DNA from: Allopontixanthobacter confluentis
GTDB lineage: Bacteria; Pseudomonadota; Alphaproteobacteria; Sphingomonadales; Sphingomonadaceae
Assembly: GCF_009827615.1 (NCBI RefSeq)
Contig: NZ_WTYU01000001.1
Coordinates: forward strand, 1,323,001 to 1,387,000
DNA: 64,000 nucleotides
Reading direction: 5' to 3'
A program made the translations under genes and the position numbers. Under the pieces are notes generated by a model. That model was not told where the DNA came from and ran no database searches. It saw only the letters and a program-made list of their open reading frames with translations. Positions 18,317 through 27,012 of the stretch are shown here, in pieces (position 1 is the stretch's first letter; each line of letters begins with the position of its first letter).

Positions 18317-19297
18317 ATGCAGGCCTTGCGCGTAGAGCAACTGTCTGACGACCTGTCAGGCTGCGCATTAGTGGACATTCCGGTGCCGAAGCCAGCGGCA
18401 GACGAAGTGCTTGTGCGTGTTGCGGCCGCATCGATCAATTTCCCCGACCTGCTGATGACCAGCGGCGGCTATCAGTCCAAACCGGACGTTCCCTTCACCT
18501 GTGGTCTCGAAATGGCTGGAACCGTGGTTGAGGCTGCGGATTCAAGCCCGTTCAAGCCGGGCGATAAGGTGATGGGAGGCGCCAAAACCGGTGCGATGGC
18601 AGAATATGCCGCCCTGCCCGCCCGGTCGCTCAGGCCTATGCCCGTTGGCCTTGGTTTTGCGCAGGCAGCAGCTCTGGGCGCGGCTTACACCACAGCCTAC
18701 ACCTCGCTGGTGGAACTTGGGGGCTTGAAAAAAGGCCAATGGGTGCTGGTCCATGGGGCCAGCGGCGGTGTGGGTCTGGCGGCGGTCGACCTGGCGCTGG
18801 CGTTGGGCGCGAAGGTTGTCGCTACATCCGCATCAGAAGAAAAGCTGAAGCGGATACAGAAGGTATATCAGCTCGATGTCACCATCGTTGCACAGGGCCG
18901 CTTCCGGGAAAGCGTGGCCGATATAACCGGCGGTGCGCTGGCCGATATTGTCCTCGACCCAGTGGGCGGAGATGTGTTTGATGAAAGCACCCGCTGCGTA
19001 GCCTTTAGCGGGAAATTGCTGGTGGTCGGCTTTGCAGGGGGCCGGATCCCGGAAATTGCCGTGAATATCCCCCTGATAAAGGGGTTTTCCGTAGTTGGTG
19101 TGCGTGCAGGCGAATATTCCCGGCGCTTTCCTGATCGGGGTAAGGCCATTTCACAGGCTGTGTCGGACATGGCCGCCAACGGCACGATTACGCCGCACAT
19201 AGATCGCCAATTGCCGCTGTCACGCTGGCGTGAAGGGTTTGAAGCGATGGCATCGCGCCAACTGGTCGGAAAAGTGGTACTGCTTCCGGGTAGCTGA
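18317..19297 (+). CDS. NADPH:quinone oxidoreductase-like MDR protein
   Basis: A 326-residue zinc-independent medium-chain reductase. The N-terminal GroES-like half has VRVAAASINFPDLLMTSGGYQSKPDVPFTCGLEMAG. The Rossmann half has the loop HGASGGVGLAAVDLALALGAKV, and the zinc-binding cysteines of alcohol dehydrogenases are absent. The family reduces quinones or enoyl compounds with NADPH; the substrate is unknown. It begins 5 bp after gloB and may share its transcript, which would fit a carbonyl/oxidative stress role. Confidence 0.85.
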   Translation: MQALRVEQLSDDLSGCALVDIPVPKPAADEVLVRVAAASINFPDLLMTSGGYQSKPDVPFTCGLEMAGTVVEAADSSPFKPGDKVMGGAKTGAMAEYAALPARSLRPMPVGLGFAQAAALGAAYTTAYTSLVELGGLKKGQWVLVHGASGGVGLAAVDLALALGAKVVATSASEEKLKRIQKVYQLDVTIVAQGRFRESVADITGGALADIVLDPVGGDVFDESTRCVAFSGKLLVVGFAGGRIPEIAVNIPLIKGFSVVGVRAGEYSRRFPDRGKAISQAVSDMAANGTITPHIDRQLPLSRWREGFEAMASRQLVGKVVLLPGS

Positions 19298-19301
19298 AAC
19301 G

Positions 19302-19332
19302 GAAAAGGGCGACCACAAGGCCGCCCTCTTCA
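19302..19332 (-). terminator. probable terminator after atpF
   Basis: On the minus strand, GAGGGCG-GCCTTGTGGT-CGCCCTTTTCC forms a 6-7 bp GC stem followed by four T residues. It lies between the convergent atpF and quinone oxidoreductase genes and could also weaken read-through on the plus strand. Confidence 0.55.
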
Positions 19333-19356
19333 CATTCAGTCTCGACGGCCCTTGCG

Positions 19357-19920
19357 TCAGATATTGGCAATCATTTGATCGGCCAGCAGACTGTCAGCGG
19401 CAGCATCATGCTTTTCCGCAATCAGGCCGCGTGCCGCACTGGTTGCGGCAGATGCAGCGCGGTTGCGCACATCTTCGATTGCTTCACGCTCGGCAGCGGC
19501 GATCTTGTCTTCCGCCATCTGCTGGCGGCGGGCGACCATCAGCCGGCTGTCATCTTCTGCCTTGACGAGGATGGCATCCGCTTCAGTGCGGGCACCAGCG
19601 ATCATCGCTTCTGCATCTTTCTGCGCGCCTGCGATCTTGGCAGCATATTCATTGCGCAGGGCTTCGGCTTCTGCGCGCAGCTGCTTGGCTTCATCAAGCT
19701 GGGTGCGAATGGCAGCGATCTTGCTGTCCAACCCGCCGACAATCATGCCGGGGACTTTCTTCCAGATCATGATGACGATCAGAACCAGCATGGCCAGAGC
19801 GACGATCTGATACGGTGCAAAGCCGAACAATTCAGGTTCGATATGCTTGGCAGCGCCGTGCTCGATCACCGCATTCACGTCAGCCGGTGTGGTTGCAAAG
19901 ACTTCAGGGGCATTAGCCAT
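19357..19920 (-). CDS. atpF: ATP synthase Fo subunit b
   Basis: The peripheral stalk subunit. Of 187 residues, about 30-50 form the membrane anchor (FAPYQIVALAMLVLIVIMIWKKV), preceded by a longer N-terminal region (about 30 residues), and the rest is a long charged coiled coil rich in Ala, Glu and Lys. It overlaps the b' gene by 8 bp and is the last gene of the Fo cluster. The F1 genes are elsewhere, as is usual in Alphaproteobacteria. Confidence 0.9.
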   Translation of the reverse strand: MANAPEVFATTPADVNAVIEHGAAKHIEPELFGFAPYQIVALAMLVLIVIMIWKKVPGMIVGGLDSKIAAIRTQLDEAKQLRAEAEALRNEYAAKIAGAQKDAEAMIAGARTEADAILVKAEDDSRLMVARRQQMAEDKIAAAEREAIEDVRNRAASAATSAARGLIAEKHDAAADSLLADQMIANI

Positions 19921-20407
19921 GGATCATTGCTTTCTTCACAGCTGACTTGGCAGTTGCAGCAGTAACACTGACCCCGGCGAGACGCTGGACAATGTCCTGC
20001 GCCGCTTCGGCAGCAACCGTTTCCACTTCTGCCAATGCAGAAGTGCGGGCAGCGGCAATATCCTGCTCGGCCTGAGCCAGCTTGGCATCCAGCCGTTCCT
20101 GCGCAGCAGACAGCGTTTTTTCATTACTGGCCGCTGCATCCGCTTTGGCTTCAGCCACGATTGCCTGTGCAGCGGCGCGATTTTCATTCTCGCGCACACG
20201 CCAGGCTTCTTCTTCCTCGTCGGCCTTGGCACGGGCGGCAGTGGCCGCAGCAAGGTCGCTGGCGATCTGCTGGTCACGCTGGGCAACCGTGTCCATGACC
20301 TTGGGCACCATTCCCCGTCCGACAAAGACGAAGACGATGCCGAAAAACACCAGCAACCAGAAAACCTGGCTGGAGTATGTTTCGGCAAGCTGGGCAATCT
20401 GGGGCAT
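19913..20407 (-). CDS. ATP synthase Fo subunit b'
   Basis: The second, diverged b-type stalk subunit, 164 residues. The anchor VFWLLVFFGIVFVFVGRGMVPKV is at residues about 15-37, followed by a coiled coil (about 40-135). Having both b' and b marks photosynthetic-type/alphaproteobacterial ATP synthases. It follows the c-subunit gene by 80 bp and precedes b with an 8-bp overlap. Named atpF' or atpG2 in different genomes, so no symbol is given. Confidence 0.9.
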   Translation of the reverse strand: MPQIAQLAETYSSQVFWLLVFFGIVFVFVGRGMVPKVMDTVAQRDQQIASDLAAATAARAKADEEEEAWRVRENENRAAAQAIVAEAKADAAASNEKTLSAAQERLDAKLAQAEQDIAAARTSALAEVETVAAEAAQDIVQRLAGVSVTAATAKSAVKKAMIHG

Positions 20408-20487
20408 TGAAACGGATCCCGTTGATCAGGCAAACGAAGAAAATAGCTGGCCGGAAATCACATCCCGGCCAGCCACGATAGCAAGTG

Positions 20488-20715
20488 TCAGGCGACGAAG
20501 ATCAGGATCATCGCAACAACGAACGACAGCAGGCCGAGAAGTTCAGCAGCCGCGAAGCCGATGAACAGGCGGCCCTGCTGGCCGTCAGCAGCACCAGGGT
20601 TACGAAGTGCGCTTTCAAGGAAAGAACCGAAAACGTTACCCACACCGATGGCGGCCATGCCGGCACCAATTGCAGCGAGACCGGCACCGATCAGTTTTGC
20701 AGCTTCTGCGTCCAT
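20488..20715 (-). CDS. atpE: ATP synthase Fo subunit c
   Basis: The 75-residue rotor ring subunit. It is a hairpin of two membrane helices with the glycine pattern [17 protein letters not shown] and the proton-binding Glu58 in [13 protein letters not shown]. The polar loop is [11 protein letters not shown]. The additional polar residues of sodium-binding c rings are not seen, so it should be proton-coupled. Confidence 0.97.
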   Translation of the reverse strand: MDAEAAKLIGAGLAAIGAGMAAIGVGNVFGSFLESALRNPGAADGQQGRLFIGFAAAELLGLLSFVVAMILIFVA

Positions 20716-20761
20716 TGTATTATTCCTTTTTCGTTTAATTTGAATTGGTTAGATGAAAGTC

Positions 20762-21550
20762 TTAGTGAAGATTCTCGGCATCGTTGATATACAGCGATGT
20801 CAACAGGGCGAAAACATAGGCCTGAATACCGGCGACCAGAATTTCCAGCGCACAAATGCCGACCATCAGGATGAAACTGGGAATGCCGACCAATGCGGCA
20901 AAACCGGCGCCAGCGTTGGTTCCGTCGATCACGAAGCTGGAAAGCACTTCGAGCAGAACGTGGCCAGCCATCATGGCAACAAACAGTCGCAGACCGAGGC
21001 TGAAGGGACGCACGAGGAACGAGATCAACTCGATCGGGAAAATGATCGGGATCATCGGCAGCGGCGTTCCGCTGGGAATGAAAAGCGAGAAGAAATGCAG
21101 GCCGTGCTTCCAGAAGCCAACAACCAGCACGATGGCAAAACTGATGATTGCCAGGACGCCTGTGACGGTGAAGTGGCTGGTGAAGGTGAACGGGTGAACG
21201 CCCACCACACCGAGCGGCATCAGGCCAAGAATATTGGCGAACAGGATGAACATGAACAGCGAGAAGATATAGGGCACATATTTGCGCCCCGCCTTGCCGA
21301 CGTTCGCTTCCAGCATATCGTCAATGAAGCCGGTGAAAAATTCCACCGACATCTGCCAGCGGCCGGGCACGAGCTCGCGCTTCAGACCGCCTGCGACAAA
21401 AATGATCAACACAACAGTGGCAATGGCCATCCATAGCGCGCTGTTGGTGAAAGCAATGTTGAAGCCTGCCAGTTCCCAGTTTGCCGACCCGCCCAAAGGC
21501 GCAATCGTGAACTGGTGCATTGGATCGACTTTAGCCACTTCGGCTGCCAC
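20762..21550 (-). CDS. atpB: ATP synthase Fo subunit a
   Basis: The proton-channel stator subunit with about five to six membrane helices in 262 residues. LISFLVRPFSLGLRLFVAMMAGHVLLEVL contains the essential Arg facing the c ring. The start appears to be a GTG at 21550, preceded by GGGAC; in-frame starts at 21538 or 21520 (MHQFTI) are also possible. It lies 46 bp upstream of atpE. Confidence 0.95.
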   Translation of the reverse strand: MAAEVAKVDPMHQFTIAPLGGSANWELAGFNIAFTNSALWMAIATVVLIIFVAGGLKRELVPGRWQMSVEFFTGFIDDMLEANVGKAGRKYVPYIFSLFMFILFANILGLMPLGVVGVHPFTFTSHFTVTGVLAIISFAIVLVVGFWKHGLHFFSLFIPSGTPLPMIPIIFPIELISFLVRPFSLGLRLFVAMMAGHVLLEVLSSFVIDGTNAGAGFAALVGIPSFILMVGICALEILVAGIQAYVFALLTSLYINDAENLH

Positions 21551-21592
21551 GTTCTGAACGTCCCTACGCCAATTGAACGAAAACGCCCCTGC

Positions 21593-21928
21593 TCACCCCT
21601 CGGGAGGAGTATCGCCGGGACGCACATTCGCTGTCCGGATGATGTTTCTGAAGGCTACGATAATTCCGAGGAATAACATAATCAACAGTCCCCAGGGCGA
21701 GGTGCCGGCAAAGTAATCAATTACCCAGCCAATCACCAAACCGCCGAGAATCCCGCCAAGAAGGTCCGCCAGCACTCTGTTACCGCTACGATAATTCGCA
21801 TCAGCACCAGTTGCCTTTGGCCGGTTACGCTCCTCTTCACGCTCGCGTGCAGCTTTCAGCCGCGCTTCGAGCGCGTCGATCCGCGCATCCTCAGCAATGG
21901 GTTCCCGTGCGGACTTGTCTTCGCTCAT
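21593..21928 (-). CDS. atpI: AtpI/AtpQ-like ATP synthase assembly protein
   Basis: A 111-residue protein with an acidic/charged coiled N-terminus (MSEDKSAREP...EARLKAAREREEER) and two membrane helices (about residues 58-75 and 80-97; LGGILGGLVIGWVIDYF, GLLIMLFLGIIVAFRNI). This is the AtpI form that heads alphaproteobacterial Fo operons and helps c-ring assembly. The start was chosen at 21928 because a GGAG lies 8 bp upstream; an upstream ATG at 22018 would add 30 unlikely residues. Confidence 0.85.
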   Translation of the reverse strand: MSEDKSAREPIAEDARIDALEARLKAAREREEERNRPKATGADANYRSGNRVLADLLGGILGGLVIGWVIDYFAGTSPWGLLIMLFLGIIVAFRNIIRTANVRPGDTPPEG

Positions 21929-22165
21929 ACCGTGCTCCTTGAAACAGAATGCTAGGCATGGGCAAGACCTGCCCGCCGAGGGCGCCGCCCCCTTAGGCGG
22001 GGGGTATTTTGAAGTCAACCGGTGCCAGCCCGGATGATCCCGAATTTAAGGACTGCAAAATATCAGGACGGGCTGATCCCTGTCAGAAAATGCTGGCCGC
22101 CAGAGAATACTGGCTGTCATTCCGGCAGCCCTTGGTTGCTTGGCCGTTTTACCAGCCCTGCCCAA

Positions 22166-22576
22166 TCATGCGGGGCAGCGGCTGTCGCGCATCGGCGGCG
22201 CGGAGGTACGCGTTTGCCATGTGCCATCAGGCGCCTGATATTTTTCCCCCGGCGATGTGCGTGCAATGGCAAGGCACCCTGCGGTCAGGGCATATTCTTC
22301 CAGCGTGGCGTTGGCGGCCTGCGCCTTTTGCGCATAAACCGCCCGGCGCTTGATATTGATGTCATTTACCAGACGGCGAAGTTCAGACGATTCGCTGCCG
22401 ACAATGCCCAGATATCCATCCATCTTTTCGCCCACCGACCCGCTCGAACGGGCTGCATCATAGGCAGGGTCGCGCTGCGCGTGGGCCGCTGTTGCCAGGC
22501 CGCCAATGGCAAGAGTGCCGGCAGCAATGCCCAAGATGGCGCGGCGGATTACAGTGGTATTCATCATTGTTCCCAT
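22166..22576 (-). CDS. ydbL: YdbL family (DUF1318) periplasmic protein
   Basis: 136 residues. A signal peptide (IRRAILGIAAGTLAIGGLATAAHAQ) precedes the DUF1318 core SSGSVGEKMDGYLGIVG...LVNDINIKRRAVYAQKAQ. In Escherichia coli, YdbL is the periplasmic partner of the outer-membrane lipoprotein YnbE and regulates how YnbE assembles with YdbH. The ATG overlaps the ynbE stop (TGATG); starts 9 and 12 bp further in (MMNTT) are equally possible. Confidence 0.88.
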   Translation of the reverse strand: MGTMMNTTVIRRAILGIAAGTLAIGGLATAAHAQRDPAYDAARSSGSVGEKMDGYLGIVGSESSELRRLVNDINIKRRAVYAQKAQAANATLEEYALTAGCLAIARTSPGEKYQAPDGTWQTRTSAPPMRDSRCPA

Positions 22577-22752
22577 CAGAAAATATCTGCGTTTTCTTCA
22601 ATCGTATTGCCTGCATCTTCTGCCAGGCGGTAAATAACTTCCTGCCGGATATTTATGTTCAGTTCGATCACGATCGGCTTGTCCGGCGCGTTGACGCTTA
22701 TGCATCCGCCAAGCATCGCCGCGCCTGCTGCCGCCATCGCCATCGCTGCCAT
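22576..22752 (-). CDS. ynbE: YnbE family outer-membrane lipoprotein
   Basis: A 58-residue lipoprotein. A short signal (MAAMAMAAAGAAM) ends in the lipobox LGGC. The mature part ISVNAPDKPIVIELNINIRQEVI matches the YnbE pattern of a Pro-Ile-beta-strand that pairs end to end and with YdbH to form a bridge. The ATG at 22752 was preferred because GGGAGG sits 4 bp upstream and the length matches the family (about 60); a longer frame from 22887 exists but its first 45 residues are repeat-derived. Confidence 0.88.
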   Translation of the reverse strand: MAAMAMAAAGAAMLGGCISVNAPDKPIVIELNINIRQEVIYRLAEDAGNTIEENADIF

Positions 22753-22758
22753 CCGCCT

Positions 22759-22792
22759 CCCGCTAACCAATGGCCCGCTCACCAATGGCCCG
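22759..22792. repeat. 15-bp tandem repeat before ynbE
   Basis: CCCGCTAACCAATGG (22759-22773) and CCCGCTCACCAATGG (22774-22788) with the start of a third copy. The minus-strand reading would give the pentads GPLVS-GPLVS. It lies in the 149-bp ydbH-ynbE gap, a few bases from the proposed ribosome site of ynbE. Confidence 0.85.
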
Positions 22793-22901
22793 GTTTCCAA
22801 GCACCCATGTCCAATGCCCGAAGTTTCATCCTGCATGGGCAGGAAGGTCGCATTCGGACCCTGCAAGGTCAATCGCGGATTTTTCATGGCACTCTTTCGC
22901 T

Positions 22902-25900
22902 TTATGGATTCTGAACAGAGCTGACGGGCTTGGCGGATGGTCCGTCAGGAATAAGATCGGATGGCGTAATTTGCGGCGGCGGCGCGGTGGTCTGCTGTTT
23001 CAGGCGCGTGCCATTGGCCGACACCAGCCCTAGGTCACGCGGGTCTTTGACAAAGGCAGGGTCATACATCGCCTTCACCGAGGTTATCAGCTGGTAGAAC
23101 GGCGCCCGGATATTGACGCGGAATTGCACCGGCAGATTGGCAATCTGGCGGGTGATGAAATTGTTTTTCGTGCCGGCCCCCTGGCTGACGCCATCAAACC
23201 GGACCCGGGTGACGATTTCGCCCGACAGCGACCCGTCCATGGCAATTTGCATGTCGTCAAAATCAAGGCTGCGAAGCGCGCCGAAAGCGAAATTGGCGAT
23301 TGGTGTCAGGTCTCTGTACGTCAATTCGCCCACATAGGCGAGATTGCCGCCGGGCGGGCGCGAATCCAGCCTGCCGCCTTCAATCCTGCCATTGCCGGCT
23401 TCGTCGAATATAATCGGGATAATACCGTCAAAAACGCCGGTAGCGCTGAGATTGCCCAGTTCCATCTGCGCGATAAATTGCGCCGCATCCAGCCCGGTGA
23501 TTTCGAGCACGTAGGCGCGGGATTCTGCTGTGCCAAGTTTGAGGTTCACCGGTTTCAGCGCCAGCGTCCCGCCCATGAACGGCCATGTTCCACCTGCAAC
23601 AGACAGCATTTGCCCGCCCTGCAGGCTGATGGAAATTTCCCCATCGTTTACTTCAATGCCGGGGTTTAGCGATGCCACCTTGATACGCTGGTCAGGCGCG
23701 GTCGTCAGCCCCAGCAAATCGGTAAAACGCACCGTGCCCGATGCCCCGCGGACCGGCCCGAACGCCGCTGCAAAATCAAGCGAATCGCTGGAAAATACGC
23801 CCGTGCTGGTTACGCCTTGCGAATTCCAGTCGATCCGCCCGGTGCCGGTCACCACGCCTTTGGCATTGGCAATAACGCCGAGCGCCAGCATGCTGAGGTC
23901 TTCCGGCTGCAGCCGGTCATCAAACAGCAGGCCATCAACGGCCAGATTCGCATGGCCCGTCCCGCTGGCCAGGCTGTGGACAATATCCACGCGGGTGACT
24001 TCGCGGTCGCTGCGCGGTTCGCGCAGGACAGCATCCGCGTTGATGATACTGTCTTTCAAGGTCAGCGATGCCCCGCGTGCCTGCATGATTTCAAACCGCT
24101 GATCGGCAGAACGGTCGCGCAGCGTAAAGGATGCGTCCGTAATCGTCAGCACGCCCCCGGAATAGTTCCAGTTGCCGCTGGTATTGCCCAGATCGAGCGG
24201 CACGGCATACAGGCGAACATCAGCATCTGAAAAACTGCCGGCAATGTCCTTGCCGATTCTCGCATCCAGATTGCTGATGACAAAGCGGTTGGCGCTGTCA
24301 TCACGGCCCAGCGTAATATCCAGATTGCGCGCTGTCAGCGCGCCGGGATAGGCAAAGCCGACAGGTCCGCTGGCGATACGGATGGGCGTGCCAGCCAATG
24401 TCCCGGCCAGATCCAGCGTGGGCGCGCCTGCTGCAATACGCAAGCCTGCAGGGCCGCTGCGCACGATGGCCTGACCGCCTGCCGGGCACAGGGTAAGTGC
24501 GCGCCGGTCAAAGGTGAGATTGGCCACCGCCAGCCGGTCAAACCTGATCAGCGTGCATTGGCGCCACAAGGACAAGCCACCCGATGGCGACCAATTGCCT
24601 GACAGCGGCACTTGCAGATTTCGCGCCGAACCGCCCGGCATTGCGCCACTGGCGACCGCTTGCCCGGCAAAGCCGATGGCGCCTGACCGCGCCTGTGATA
24701 CCACGAGTTGCGGGATTGCCAGGCGGCTTTCACCAGCAGCATATTGCGCCATCCGCAGCCTGAAAATGGACTGGCCATTGCCGCTTCTTTCCATCCGCCC
24801 GATGATTTCCGGCAGCCCTGCCCCGCCAGTTGCGATATTGCCAGAAAGGCGCGGTCTGCCGCCGTCAGTCGCCCCCCATTGCACCCGTGACAGGGACAGC
24901 AGCGTAGCCCCGCTGCCGCCGCGCAGCGTGGCTTGGGGAATGTTGGCTGACATGACTGCGCCTGTTTTGCGCACGCGAATGTCTGCGGCCAGCTGGCTGC
25001 CTCTGGCTTCCCGGCGCAGGCTCTCGCGCATTTTCTGGACCAATGGCGCGGCAAAACTGCCGTCGGCAGTAATGGCCATATCCGCCAGCGCACGGTCGAA
25101 TGTGTCCCCCAGCCTTACGCCATTGCCTTCAACCTGTGCGTCAACTTCCACCTGATCAAACATGCCCCGGCCGCGGAGCGAGCCTTTCGCTGTCATTACC
25201 GCAGCGCCCAGTTGCGAAGTATCCACCGCGCCGGCGGCGATTGCAAAGGTTCCATCCAGCGAGTCATTCGCCCATTTGGCGCGCAGGGTGCCGTTCAGGC
25301 CCGCCGTGCGGTTACCCGCGGCAGATGCCGCGCCTGTGGCCAGTTGGCCGCGCCCTTCGAAACGGGAAAACTCTGCATCAGACTTGGCATCCAGCTTCAA
25401 GGCGGCATTGCGCAGTGAAATCCGGCTGTCGGAACAGGTCAGGCGGCCCACCCGCACGGGTCCGGAAAAACGCGGCTTGCCTGATTGGGTAGTGATGGCG
25501 CCATACAAGGACGCATTGGACGCCGCGCAATCGCCAGCTTTGAAGTCCGGCGCAACTGCTGCCAATATCCCGCTGAAGCCGTCATTCAGCCGGCCTTTGC
25601 CCTCCGCTTTCAGTCCGATCGGGCCAAAATCAGTCAGCACCAGCCCGCGTGCGTCCACCAGCGCAAGGTCAAGGTCCGGCAATCCTGCGGGCTGGTCAGT
25701 CTCGCCAAACAGCAGCGGATCCAGCGCGCCGAATGACAAGGTGCCGTTTCGATAGGTTCCATACAGACGCGGCTTCACCGCCGTGACCCGGCCGATTGCA
25801 GGCGTGCCGAAGCGGTATCGCAGGCTGATTTCGACCCGTTCGATGGTCAGATCAGGCTTCGCCGGATCGCCAATCACCAGATTTGAAATAACCTGACGGT

Positions 25901-26162
25901 CGGGCGCTATTTCTTCAATGTCATAAGTGGCAGCAACGCCAAGGCGTTCTAGTTGATCGGCAAGGATATTGTCGGCGATAATCTCACGCGATTGCCAGAT
26001 TGTCAGCGCCGCACCAAAAAGCAGCGCGACCACGGCCAGCAGCACCCGGCCGGCTACGCGCCTGCGCGCACCACTACCCACGCTGCTAACCACGCCTTTA
26101 CGGCGTGCAGAATCGGGCACAGTATCGTCCATAACGGTATTGTTTTCTTCGGCCTGCGCCAT
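22902..26162 (-). CDS. ydbH: YdbH family AsmA-like intermembrane transport protein
   Basis: A very long (1086 residues) inner-membrane-anchored protein. One membrane helix (about residues 33-53; AGRVLLAVVALLFGAALTIW) is followed by a continuous beta-rich periplasmic region typical of the AsmA-like/YdbH group. The family forms long grooved bridges that move phospholipids from the inner to the outer membrane, with partly redundant partners TamB and YhdP in enteric bacteria. The start was chosen at 26162 with GGGAGTGAG upstream. It leads the operon ydbH-ynbE-ydbL. Confidence 0.88.
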   Translation of the reverse strand: MAQAEENNTVMDDTVPDSARRKGVVSSVGSGARRRVAGRVLLAVVALLFGAALTIWQSREIIADNILADQLERLGVAATYDIEEIAPDRQVISNLVIGDPAKPDLTIERVEISLRYRFGTPAIGRVTAVKPRLYGTYRNGTLSFGALDPLLFGETDQPAGLPDLDLALVDARGLVLTDFGPIGLKAEGKGRLNDGFSGILAAVAPDFKAGDCAASNASLYGAITTQSGKPRFSGPVRVGRLTCSDSRISLRNAALKLDAKSDAEFSRFEGRGQLATGAASAAGNRTAGLNGTLRAKWANDSLDGTFAIAAGAVDTSQLGAAVMTAKGSLRGRGMFDQVEVDAQVEGNGVRLGDTFDRALADMAITADGSFAAPLVQKMRESLRREARGSQLAADIRVRKTGAVMSANIPQATLRGGSGATLLSLSRVQWGATDGGRPRLSGNIATGGAGLPEIIGRMERSGNGQSIFRLRMAQYAAGESRLAIPQLVVSQARSGAIGFAGQAVASGAMPGGSARNLQVPLSGNWSPSGGLSLWRQCTLIRFDRLAVANLTFDRRALTLCPAGGQAIVRSGPAGLRIAAGAPTLDLAGTLAGTPIRIASGPVGFAYPGALTARNLDITLGRDDSANRFVISNLDARIGKDIAGSFSDADVRLYAVPLDLGNTSGNWNYSGGVLTITDASFTLRDRSADQRFEIMQARGASLTLKDSIINADAVLREPRSDREVTRVDIVHSLASGTGHANLAVDGLLFDDRLQPEDLSMLALGVIANAKGVVTGTGRIDWNSQGVTSTGVFSSDSLDFAAAFGPVRGASGTVRFTDLLGLTTAPDQRIKVASLNPGIEVNDGEISISLQGGQMLSVAGGTWPFMGGTLALKPVNLKLGTAESRAYVLEITGLDAAQFIAQMELGNLSATGVFDGIIPIIFDEAGNGRIEGGRLDSRPPGGNLAYVGELTYRDLTPIANFAFGALRSLDFDDMQIAMDGSLSGEIVTRVRFDGVSQGAGTKNNFITRQIANLPVQFRVNIRAPFYQLITSVKAMYDPAFVKDPRDLGLVSANGTRLKQQTTAPPPQITPSDLIPDGPSAKPVSSVQNP

Positions 26163-26218
26163 CTCACTCCCACTTGCGCGCACCGCTACCAAAATGCAAT
26201 GCAGGTTTCTGAGAACTG

Positions 26219-26962
26219 ATGTGGGAGAATAGGTTGCGGCAAGCTGAAGACATGCTGCCTAAAGAGTCAGGCGGGCCAAAAAAATTCGGCCCTCATGCCG
26301 GCACCGGGCACAGATCGCGCCTGCGCGCCCGGTTATTGGGCGGCGGAGCCGAGGCGCTGGCCGATTATGAAGTGCTGGAATATTTGCTGTTTGCCACCAT
26401 CAGGCAGGGCGACACCAAACCGGTGGCCAAGGAACTCCTTGCCCGATTCGGAACCTTGGCGGGCGTGTTGAACGCTAGTGATAACGCATTGCAATCTGTC
26501 AAAGGCGTGGGCGAGACCAGCGCAGCAGCCTTGAAATGCGTGGCCATTGCCGCCCGGCGCATGGCGCGGGTTGCAGTGGAGCAAAATCCGATTCTGGCAA
26601 GCTGGCAGGCCTTGCTGGACTATCTCACGATCGACATGGCCCACCTGACGGTGGAACGTGTGCGGGTGCTGTATCTCAATACGCAGAATCGGCTGGTGCT
26701 GGACCATCACGTCGGCGACGGTTCAATCGACGAAGCAACCATTCACCCGCGCGAAGTGATGCACAAGGCGCTGGACATTGGCGCGACCGCGCTGATCCTT
26801 GTCCATAACCACCCCAGCGGCAATCCGGAGCCGAGCCGGGCCGACATCCAGATCACCAACCGCATTGCCGAAGCCGGGCGTTTGCTGGGCATCGTCGTGC
26901 ATGATCATGTCATCATCGGCCGCCAGGGCCATGTCTCGCTCAAGGCGAAAGGGTTGATCTGA
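26219..26962 (+). CDS. radC: RadC family JAB/MPN domain protein
   Basis: 247 residues. An N-terminal helix-hairpin-helix (VLNASDNALQSVKGVGETSAAALK, about residues 82-105) precedes a JAMM metalloprotease-like domain with ILVHNHPSGNPEPSRAD, the HxHPSGx8D zinc motif. Despite the name, a DNA-repair role is doubtful. The start at 26219 is the first ATG; 26252 (MLPKESGG) is an alternative. It is divergent from ydbH. Confidence 0.9.
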   Translation: MWENRLRQAEDMLPKESGGPKKFGPHAGTGHRSRLRARLLGGGAEALADYEVLEYLLFATIRQGDTKPVAKELLARFGTLAGVLNASDNALQSVKGVGETSAAALKCVAIAARRMARVAVEQNPILASWQALLDYLTIDMAHLTVERVRVLYLNTQNRLVLDHHVGDGSIDEATIHPREVMHKALDIGATALILVHNHPSGNPEPSRADIQITNRIAEAGRLLGIVVHDHVIIGRQGHVSLKAKGLI

Positions 26963-27012
26963 CCGGGCTTGCCGCCTAGCCGCCGCACGAACAGTTTTTA
27001 CCGGAGTCGAAC

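Noticed and set aside
20488-20715. Sodium-coupled ATP synthase c subunit
   Set aside because: Only the conserved Glu is present; the accessory polar ligands of sodium-type rings are not seen.
22130-22185. Terminator at the end of ydbL
   Set aside because: CTGCCC/GGGCAG pairing overlaps the stop codon, but there is no T run; read-through to atpI cannot be excluded.
22576-22887. Longer YnbE start giving 103 residues
   Set aside because: The extra 45 residues are mostly encoded by a 15-bp repeat, the family is about 60 residues long, and a good ribosome site precedes the internal ATG.
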